The notes beneath the pieces are model-generated. The model was not told the DNA's origin, did not search any database, and worked only from the letters and a program-made list of their open reading frames with translations. From assembly GCF_002302635.1 (NCBI RefSeq), contig NZ_CP022387.1, positions 1,364,001 through 1,428,000 on the forward strand: a stretch of 64,000 nucleotides of DNA, written 5' to 3'. Positions 57,721 to 64,000 of the stretch are shown piece after piece (position 1 is the stretch's first letter; each line of letters opens with the position of its first letter). Source of the DNA: Capnocytophaga stomatis (GTDB taxonomy: Bacteria; Bacteroidota; Bacteroidia; Flavobacteriales; Flavobacteriaceae). The position numbers were made by a program, and so were the translations under genes.

Positions 57721-58671
57721 ATGAAAAAAATTAAGATTCTTATACTGCTTCTATTTTTTCCTTTTTTCGTTAAAGGACAGAGCTTTATGACCACAAAAAA
57801 TAAGGAAATTCTGTCAAAAGCTATCACAGAAATCAATCAAAGAAAAGAAAATAAAAATTCGGTTATTCGTATTCATTTTACTGATAATAAGGATAATATA
57901 GTTACTGTTTATGTTTTCGAAGACAACAATTTCTATCTGTATGAAAATTATTTCTATATAACACAGCTTGGGGAAAAAGAAGTTGTGATTACTTCGGATA
58001 TAATGGCTTTTTTGCCCTCGGATAGGTTTGATTATTTCTATACTTTCAAAAAATATTTTCCTGCTCAGTACGACAAATTCCTTTCAGATTATCACCATTT
58101 AGGAGAAAATAGTATCATTTTTAAGTATAAAATCAGCAATCAACACAAAGGAATCGCTCTTTACTTTAAAGAAAAACAATTTTTGAGAAAAGAAAATATT
58201 TCTTTTGATATAAAAGAGACAGAAAATCCGTTTGAAAATTTTAAAAACGAAACTTTTATAAAGGAATTTAATCGAATATCACGAGATTTTGGTGGAATTA
58301 CAGAAGTTTCTATATTCAAAACTAAAAAAGGATTCGTTTACAAAATACATAAAACAAAAGACCATTTTTCAAATCGAGAAGATTTTTTCATAGGAAACAA
58401 GTTGGATTCTATTCCATATATTTTGACAGACAAAACTTTTTCATACATTGGTGTTGATGAAAAAGAAAAGTTGAATATTTGTAAAAAATATTTTATTAAA
58501 GATTATGAGCATTTTTTAAAAACGGGTGAGTTTCTTTTCTTTTTGCCACCTAATGATGAAAAAAAGCCACTTAGCATTTTATATTTCAATGGCAATGTTT
58601 TAGATAGTATTATTGACGAAAATTATGAGATTAACGAAAGAATATCAAAATTTTTAGAAGAATATAAATAA
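57721..58671 (+). CDS. Secreted protein of unknown function
   Basis: 316 aa. The signal peptide MKKIKILILLLFFPFFVKGQ is followed by a Lys/Phe/Tyr-rich, low-complexity mature part with no cysteines near the start and no known motif. The local AT content is high. A TAATTTTG -7 box at 57664-57671 precedes it. I recognise no family. Confidence 0.7.
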   Translation: MKKIKILILLLFFPFFVKGQSFMTTKNKEILSKAITEINQRKENKNSVIRIHFTDNKDNIVTVYVFEDNNFYLYENYFYITQLGEKEVVITSDIMAFLPSDRFDYFYTFKKYFPAQYDKFLSDYHHLGENSIIFKYKISNQHKGIALYFKEKQFLRKENISFDIKETENPFENFKNETFIKEFNRISRDFGGITEVSIFKTKKGFVYKIHKTKDHFSNREDFFIGNKLDSIPYILTDKTFSYIGVDEKEKLNICKKYFIKDYEHFLKTGEFLFFLPPNDEKKPLSILYFNGNVLDSIIDENYEINERISKFLEEYK

Positions 58672-58753
58672 ATGAAAAAATAATGAGTAAAATAATTTTA
58701 ATAAATTTTCGTTATTACAATTTAACAACTAACAAGCTGAAGCATTTTAAAAC

Positions 58754-59938
58754 CTAATTAACTTTCTTCTTTAAGTTGGGTAAAAAGTAAGCAATCAAAC
58801 CTAATAAAGGCAAAAAAGAACACAATTTGTAAACAAACTCAATATCGGTTAAATCAATGATTTTTCCTAAAACAGCCGAAGCAAGTCCGCCCATTCCGAA
58901 GGCAAAACCATAAAAAAGCCCGGAAACCATTCCTATCTTTTTAGGAAGTAATTCCTGCACGTACACCAAAATCGCAGGAAAAGCCGATGATATTACCAAA
59001 CCGATAATAACGATTAAAATAGCTGTCCACTGCTGATTTACATACGGAAGCAACAACGCAAATGGTGCAGCACCTAAGATAGAAAACCAAATCACAAACT
59101 TTCTGCCAAATTTATCACCAAACACACCTCCGAGTAATGTTCCTAATGCAGCTGCACCCAAAAAGTAAAATAAATAAACTTGTGCTTGAACCTCTGACAG
59201 ACCAAATTTATGCATCGTGTAAAACTGAAAATAATTTGTAATTCCGGCAGTGTAGAAATATTTTGAGAAGATTAAAATCAGTAAAATCGCAACAGAATTC
59301 GTAACCTGACGGGGTGTTAAGTCAGGCATAACTATCGGCTTTTTAACTGATTTTCTGTATATTTTTAAAACATTACTTCTCCATTTACCTATATATGAGA
59401 GAATTACAATTGCCAAAACGGCAAAAATCACAAACCAAAGTACGTATATTTTTCCATTAGGGATAACAATCCAAGCAATGAGAAGCGGAGCAATTGCTGT
59501 TCCGGAATTTCCACCCAACTGAAAAATAGATTGTGCCAGACTCCTCTTTCCGCCCGAAGCCAAAAAAGCAACACGCGACGACTCAGGATGAAAAATAGAA
59601 GAACCCGTACCCACCAGAAAAACAGCAGTTAATACCCAAGCGTAACTTGTTGAATATGCTAAAATTATGATTCCTAAAGTAGTGAATAACATCCCGAAAA
59701 CTTGCGAATAAGGCAACGGACGTTTATCAGTAAAGTTCCCTACCAAAGGCTGAAAAATGGAAGCCGAAACCTGATAACAAAGCGTGATGATTCCTACCTG
59801 TGTCATTGTAAGCCCGAACTCTTCCCGCAACTGCGGATAACTTGCCGTGATTACCGCTTGAAGTAAATCATTGAGTAAGTGAGCAATAGCTATAGCAAAA
59901 AGGATGGAATAAGTTGTTTTGGGTCGTGTTTGTTCCAT
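58754..59938 (-). CDS. MFS transporter, fosmidomycin-resistance (Fsr)-like
   Basis: 394 aa from ATG 59938. A start at 60037 would lie upstream of the promoter. It has twelve membrane segments. The Fsr-type pattern is clear: AHLLNDLLQAVITASYPQLREEFGLTMTQVG, QPLVGNFTDKRPLPYSQVFGM, GTGSSIFHPESSRVAFLASGGKR, FQLGGNSGTAIAPLL. It is an inner-membrane drug/metabolite exporter; actual fosmidomycin export is not shown. Confidence 0.92.
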   Translation of the reverse strand: MEQTRPKTTYSILFAIAIAHLLNDLLQAVITASYPQLREEFGLTMTQVGIITLCYQVSASIFQPLVGNFTDKRPLPYSQVFGMLFTTLGIIILAYSTSYAWVLTAVFLVGTGSSIFHPESSRVAFLASGGKRSLAQSIFQLGGNSGTAIAPLLIAWIVIPNGKIYVLWFVIFAVLAIVILSYIGKWRSNVLKIYRKSVKKPIVMPDLTPRQVTNSVAILLILIFSKYFYTAGITNYFQFYTMHKFGLSEVQAQVYLFYFLGAAALGTLLGGVFGDKFGRKFVIWFSILGAAPFALLLPYVNQQWTAILIVIIGLVISSAFPAILVYVQELLPKKIGMVSGLFYGFAFGMGGLASAVLGKIIDLTDIEFVYKLCSFLPLLGLIAYFLPNLKKKVN

Positions 59939-59961
59939 TGTTTTCTTTAAAAATGAAAGTG

Positions 59962-59992
59962 CAAAAGTAAATGTAAAAACCCTAAAAACAAA
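59962..59992 (-). promoter_or_regulatory. Promoter of the Fsr-like gene
   Basis: On the minus strand, TTTG (59992-59989), a 19-base spacer and TACTTTTG (59969-59962): a full consensus match that fixes the start at 59938. Confidence 0.75.
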
Positions 59993-60207
59993 AACTCGTT
60001 TTTTTATCAAGCATAAAATAATTAAATTCAAAACCAATTTAAGATAATTATCCTACTAAAAATCAATTACTTGTGAATATTTTTCACATAATATTAAAAT
60101 ATAATTATCTGATTTTCAATAAAACTTAGCAAGCAATTCACAGCATTTCTACACAAAACTGTACAATAATCGTATATTTGCAGTTTGAAATCTGTAAATC
60201 AATCACA

Positions 60208-61044
60208 ATGAACACCTACGTTACTGATAATTACAAAAAAGTTTCGTTCTATTTATTATTTCTGCCCATATTTGTAATAATTACAATTGTTGGATTTCTC
60301 TACTTACAAAATGCACTAAATGTTGCAGGATATGTGAATATTCAGAAAAATGTTTTTTATTTTCTGAATTCGAACTTATCTCAACTTCCTATTTTACAGA
60401 ACAATTTAACACAAATTGGTGATGCACTTATTTTTATGTCGCTGTTGAGTGTTTTTATTTTTTACGTTCCAAAAATGTGGGAAGCATTATTCTCGGCATC
60501 GTTAATATCTCTTGTTTTTTCAAAAACATTTAAAGAAATTTTTGACATTCCGCGACCGGCTACCATCTTTGACAATGAAAGTTTTACGATTATCGGAGAA
60601 ACTTTAGTAGGTTATTCAAGTTTGCCTTCAGGACATTCCATAACCACTTTCACCGTAATTACCGTATTGATGTTTGCTTTCGCTCCCAAAAAATCAACTT
60701 ACAGATATTTATGGTTTATTTCTTCAATTTTATTAGGATTAATCATAGCTTTCACTCGCGTAGGCGTAGGGGCTCATCATCCGCTTGATGTAATCATTGG
60801 CAGCACGCTTGGATTTACATCAGGACTTTTAGGAATTCTCATAAATAGAAAATACAAAATATGGAGTTGGATTGCTAACAAAAAATTCTATCCGATTTTC
60901 ATTTTGATATTTTTAGGTTGTTCCACAGTTGTAATCAAAAAAATAATAGATAATAGTTTATTCGTATTTTACGCAACCTTATTTAGTTTAATCGTTTCTT
61001 TATTCATAATAACAAAATCATATGTTGAAAATTTTAAAAAATAA
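60208..61044 (+). CDS. PAP2 family phosphatase (LpxE/PgpB-like)
   Basis: 278 aa from ATG 60208; a TTG at 60178 overlaps the TATATTTG -7 box (60173-60180) and is excluded. It has multiple membrane helices. The three PAP2 phosphatase motifs are present: KEIFDIPRPA, SSLPSGHS, and TRVGVGAHHPLDVI. It overlaps the eptA start by 23 bp. Together they suggest removal of a lipid A phosphate followed by phosphoethanolamine addition (inference). Confidence 0.9.
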   Translation: MNTYVTDNYKKVSFYLLFLPIFVIITIVGFLYLQNALNVAGYVNIQKNVFYFLNSNLSQLPILQNNLTQIGDALIFMSLLSVFIFYVPKMWEALFSASLISLVFSKTFKEIFDIPRPATIFDNESFTIIGETLVGYSSLPSGHSITTFTVITVLMFAFAPKKSTYRYLWFISSILLGLIIAFTRVGVGAHHPLDVIIGSTLGFTSGLLGILINRKYKIWSWIANKKFYPIFILIFLGCSTVVIKKIIDNSLFVFYATLFSLIVSLFIITKSYVENFKK

Positions 61045-62551
61045 CTTGAGTTTAACACGTTTCGCACTGTTAATGAGTTTGCTAAACTTTTTATTATTTC
61101 ACTATCCTTTCTTCAATTTTGTATTTGAAAATATTGATTACAAAGGTTTCAGTGGAGTTGTAACTATTATCAGCTTGGTGATTTTAATGCTGGTTGCAAA
61201 CTTTTTTACTTTCTACTTGATATTCTTTTTATCCAGAAAAGTAGGGAAATTTTTACTGGTAGTTTTCTTCATTCTGAATGCAATCGCAGTTTACTTTATC
61301 AACACGTACAGCATCATCGTAGATGAAAGTATGATTGGTAATGTGATAAATACCAACTATGAAGAATCGAGCAGTTTCTTTTCGTTTAAAATGATTTTAT
61401 ACGTTATTTTATTGGGAATTGTTCCAAGTATTTACATAATCAAAGCTAAAATAATTAAACCAACCGTAAAGAAATTTTTCACCACTTTATCACTTACTTT
61501 GGTATTTATGATTGCTTTGGCTTTTGCAAATGGGAACAGTTGGCTTTGGATTGACAAAAATTCAAAGCAATTAGGAGGACTTGCAATGCCTTGGTCGTAC
61601 GCGGTAAATACTTCACTTTTTTACATTCACAAATATCAAGAAAATCGGAAAGAAATCTTGCTGCCTGATGCTACAATAAAAGATAATGAGAAATCGGTAG
61701 TAGTTTTGGTAATTGGTGAATCAGCTCGAAGTCAGAATTTCTCTTTATACGGCTATTCAAAAAATACAAATCCATTGCTTTCAAAAACTAAAAATGTATT
61801 TCACTTTGAAGCTACTTCGTGTGCGACATATACCACAGCCGGAGTAAAATGTATTTTGGAACATCAAAACACAGGTGATTTATATGAAATTCTTCCGAAT
61901 TATTTATATCGAAATAATGTTGAAGTAGTATGGAGAACCACTAATTCAGGAGAACCGCCAATTCATATCGAAAAATACCAAACAGGAAGTTTCTTAAGGG
62001 AAAATTGTGAGGGAGAAGGTTGCAATTACGATGAAGTTCTTATTAACGGATTAAAAGAGCAAATTGCATCAAGCACCAAAGATAAAATATTGATTATACT
62101 GCACACCAGCACAAGCCACGGACCTACATACAACAAAAAATATCCGCCACAATTTGAAATTTTCAAACCAGTGTGTAATAGCGTAGAACTTGCAAACTGT
62201 ACTCAGGAAGAACTCCTAAATGCGTATGATAATACCATAGTTTACACGGACTACATATTACACAAAATAATTGAAAATTTAAAAGAACTGAAAGAATACA
62301 AAAGTACGATGCTCTATGTTTCTGACCACGGTGAATCTTTAGGAGAGAAAAACTTGTATATGCACGGACTTCCGATGAGCATTGCACCAAAGGAACAATA
62401 TGAAATTCCATTTATTGTTTGGGTTTCCGAAGGTTCAAAAAAATTAAAGTCACTTGAGAATTTATCACAAAATCACGTATTCCATAGCATTCTAAATTTC
62501 TTGGGAATCGACAGTCCTGTTTACAACGAAGAAATGAACATTTTTGAATAA
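61022..62551 (+). CDS. eptA: Lipid A phosphoethanolamine transferase
   Basis: 509 aa. Five N-terminal membrane helices precede a periplasmic sulfatase-fold domain. Visible active-site parts are Glu233 in VIGESARSQNFS, the acceptor Thr271 in SCATYTTAGVKC, and SDHGESLGEKNLYMHGLP with metal-binding Asp and His. It moves phosphoethanolamine from phosphatidylethanolamine to lipid A, lowering surface charge and polymyxin binding. It overlaps the PAP2 gene upstream. Confidence 0.93.
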   Translation: MLKILKNNLSLTRFALLMSLLNFLLFHYPFFNFVFENIDYKGFSGVVTIISLVILMLVANFFTFYLIFFLSRKVGKFLLVVFFILNAIAVYFINTYSIIVDESMIGNVINTNYEESSSFFSFKMILYVILLGIVPSIYIIKAKIIKPTVKKFFTTLSLTLVFMIALAFANGNSWLWIDKNSKQLGGLAMPWSYAVNTSLFYIHKYQENRKEILLPDATIKDNEKSVVVLVIGESARSQNFSLYGYSKNTNPLLSKTKNVFHFEATSCATYTTAGVKCILEHQNTGDLYEILPNYLYRNNVEVVWRTTNSGEPPIHIEKYQTGSFLRENCEGEGCNYDEVLINGLKEQIASSTKDKILIILHTSTSHGPTYNKKYPPQFEIFKPVCNSVELANCTQEELLNAYDNTIVYTDYILHKIIENLKELKEYKSTMLYVSDHGESLGEKNLYMHGLPMSIAPKEQYEIPFIVWVSEGSKKLKSLENLSQNHVFHSILNFLGIDSPVYNEEMNIFE

Positions 62552-62573
62552 TCAAATTATGATATAAAAACAA

Positions 62574-62605
62574 AAAAATCCTTTGCTGTTTGGCAAAGGA
62601 TTTTT
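62574..62605. terminator. Rho-independent terminator after eptA
   Basis: A 13-bp perfect stem (AAAAATCCTTTGC / GCAAAGGATTTTT) with a 6-base loop, between convergent eptA and mscS genes. Confidence 0.9.
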
Positions 62606-62654
62606 CATATCAATGTGTAAAAAATATACTTCTCTCCTACTCTGTCTTTAAAAA

Positions 62655-63173
62655 TTAATTACTGCTAAGTATTATAATTCCTTTCTGCAAAAGCAAATTG
62701 TTAGGCAATAGAACTTCTTCACCTTCACTATTTCTGACCAATGTGTAAAATGATTTAATACTTATTATTTCTCCCTCAACAGGAAATTCCTTGTCCACAA
62801 ATTTTATTCTATCACCAATTTTAAACGGAAATGAAAAAAACACAATAATTCCAGCCGTTATATTACTCAAAATAGACCATTGTGCAAAAAACGCAACTCC
62901 AATTACCGTAAGCACTGAAGAAAAAAACAAAAGTAATTGTTCCCGTTTGATTCCCCAGATAGATATAAGCATCACAACAAACAATATAAAAATAAAATAA
63001 TCAAAATATCGCTTTACCAAAACCGTGCGTGCTTCTGAAAGATTAGATTTTTTCGAAAATTTTCTGATAATAGTTTCAATAGTAAAACGAACGCCAGTAA
63101 AAACAATGACAGCAACTAATGTTGCAATAATTTGATTTCCGTAAATAGTAAAAAAATTAGTGTATAAAATCAT
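62655..63173 (-). CDS. Small MscS-type mechanosensitive channel
   Basis: 172 aa. Two or three membrane helices lead to the MscS pore region (GVAFFAQWSILSNITAGIIVFFSFPFKIGD) and the beta domain (GEIISIKSFYTLVRNSEGEEVLLPNNLLL). The C-terminal alpha/beta cytoplasmic domain is short, making this a minimal member. It releases solutes on hypo-osmotic shock. The 63174-63403 gap holds only AT-rich sequence. Confidence 0.9.
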   Translation of the reverse strand: MILYTNFFTIYGNQIIATLVAVIVFTGVRFTIETIIRKFSKKSNLSEARTVLVKRYFDYFIFILFVVMLISIWGIKREQLLLFFSSVLTVIGVAFFAQWSILSNITAGIIVFFSFPFKIGDRIKFVDKEFPVEGEIISIKSFYTLVRNSEGEEVLLPNNLLLQKGIIILSSN

Positions 63174-63403
63174 AATTTAAATATATAAAATTATTTATTC
63201 ACTGGTTAAAATTCATATTTCTCATTACTTCAATCCATCGAATATTTTATAACAAGAAAATATTTTAATAGAAATTCAACTGCAAAAATAATAAATTTAT
63301 GTTTATCATAATATATTATCTTATTCCATTTTTAAAATTTTCCTTATTCCTTTTAAGCTATATCAAAAGTTTTTATTTTATTTGTAGTCTCAAAACTTGA
63401 GCA

Positions 63404-63733
63404 ATGATAATTATCACAAATCGTTATTTAGTTCCCAGAGGTTACTCTGGAATTACTTTATTTCCCTTTATTTTTGTAGTCAACAAAGAACTTATTAAAA
63501 ATCCTTATTTTATAAATCACGAACAAATCCATTTACAACAGCAAAAAGAGTTACTAATCATTCCCTTTTATATTTGGTATTTTATTGATTTTATCATAAA
63601 ACTCTGCAAGTACAAAAACTGGGAAATTGCGTACCGAAATATCATCTTTGAGAAAGAAGCATACAATAATGAAAGAAATTTAAATTATTTAAAAGAAAGA
63701 AAAATATTTAATTTTCTTAACCAAAAGAAATAA
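63404..63733 (+). CDS. Small HExxH-containing protein, putative metallopeptidase-like
   Basis: 109 aa. HEQIH in FINHEQIHLQQQKEL, then a hydrophobic FYIWYFIDFIIKL segment, and a downstream Glu/Tyr motif FEKEAYNNERN that could supply a third zinc ligand. The conserved-looking N-terminus is RGYSGITLFPFIF. I recall short flavobacterial proteins of this pattern without a name. It lies 4 bp before the first parS-like site. Confidence 0.75.
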   Translation: MIIITNRYLVPRGYSGITLFPFIFVVNKELIKNPYFINHEQIHLQQQKELLIIPFYIWYFIDFIIKLCKYKNWEIAYRNIIFEKEAYNNERNLNYLKERKIFNFLNQKK

Positions 63734-63737
63734 TAAA

Positions 63738-63753
63738 TGTTCCACGTGAAACA
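63738..63753. other. parS-like site 1
   Basis: TGTTCCACGTGAAACA is identical to the Bacillus parS consensus TGTTnCACGTGAAACA. Confidence 0.85.
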
Positions 63754-63834
63754 TTCATCAGAATAAAACTATAAAAAACCACTCAAAGAATATAAAAAAA
63801 CACATCAACTTTTATAAATAAAACCAAATCTAAA

Positions 63835-63850
63835 AGTTCCACGTGGAACA
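63835..63850. other. parS-like site 2
   Basis: AGTTCCACGTGGAACA, a perfect palindrome except at its ends, with the core CCACGTGG; 97 bp after site 1. Confidence 0.8.
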
Positions 63851-63985
63851 ATTCTTCATAACAGAAGCAAAATTTAAAAAGAAAATCTCTCAAAAAAATA
63901 AGTTTTAAAACATTGTAATCAGAAAACTATTTACTGTTTCTGTTTAGAAAATTGAAATATTTACACAAATAAAAGAACTTCATCT

Positions 63986-64000
63986 TGTTCCACGTGGAAC
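63986..64000. other. parS-like site 3, cut by the window end
   Basis: TGTTCCACGTGGAAC, 15 of 16 bases visible; 151 bp after site 2. No gene is seen between 63734 and the window end; the sequence between sites is AT-rich. Confidence 0.8.

Noticed and set aside
59939-60037. N-terminal extension of the Fsr-like transporter
   Set aside because: It spans the promoter at 59962-59992; the family start matches MEQTRPKTT at 59938.

Overview
The window reads as a chromosomal segment of a low-GC member of the Flavobacteriaceae (phylum Bacteroidota). From gene content I lean towards Capnocytophaga, by recall and not by any search. The signs are the TAnnTTTG -7 / TTTG -33 promoter grammar seen before many genes, a SusC/SusD/SusE polysaccharide-uptake locus, a BlaI/M56-TonB pair, many secreted proteins and lipoproteins, a GH3-family ligase, and a PAP2-EptA pair suited to lipid A remodelling. 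No rRNA, tRNA or CRISPR array was recognised.

Layout. 1-4.7 kb (minus strand): a sodium:solute symporter cut by the window edge, a trypsin-like protease with a zinc ribbon, a partner protein carrying the same C-terminal module, and a DUF502 membrane protein. 4.8-6.0 kb: a peroxiredoxin, thioredoxin and small-protein redox operon. 6.1-14.5 kb: housekeeping genes (malic enzyme, lytic transglycosylase, RseP, an alkyltransferase-like protein, thioredoxin, a YggS-type PLP protein). 14.5-18.1 kb: a decaying locus in which an IS5-type element has split a lipoprotein cytochrome c peroxidase and the adjacent TonB-dependent receptor is truncated and frameshifted. 18.3-24.2 kb: a PfkB kinase, a BspA-like LRR lipoprotein, a type II restriction-modification pair and a PurF-like amidotransferase. 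24.2-31.9 kb: secreted proteins, a 21-bp tandem repeat array in a gene leader, a cupin and truncated hemoglobin pair, PurN and an MBL hydrolase. 32-34.3 kb: an M1 peptidase and RnpA. 34.5-40.1 kb: a SusCDE operon. 40.2-47.9 kb: a lipoprotein, a large secreted protein, an AraC regulator, VOC, peptidase E, an acyl-ACP thioesterase, and BlaI with a TonB-tailed M56 peptidase. 48-52 kb: a large secreted GH2 beta-galactosidase. 52.4-57.5 kb: a nested palindrome, a TlpA-like protein, and an Mrp, NifU-like, M23 and GH3-ligase run. 58.7-62.6 kb: an Fsr-like MFS exporter and the PAP2-EptA pair. 62.6-64 kb: an MscS channel, an HExxH protein, and three parS-like sites that run to the window end.

The most informative observations are: (a) removing the IS and one copy of its 3-bp target duplication rebuilds an in-frame lipoprotein cytochrome c peroxidase; (b) two identically built AACTA-N6-TAGTT palindromes sit on the blaI promoter; (c) three parS-like sites lie in the last 265 bp, suggesting closeness to oriC; (d) a 21-bp repeat array with 42-bp alternation lies between a promoter and its gene; (e) a shared module links the protease to its operon neighbour; (f) there is a nested, REP-like palindrome at 52.4 kb. 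No wholly new multi-gene system is demonstrated; the best candidates for undescribed biology are (d) and (e).
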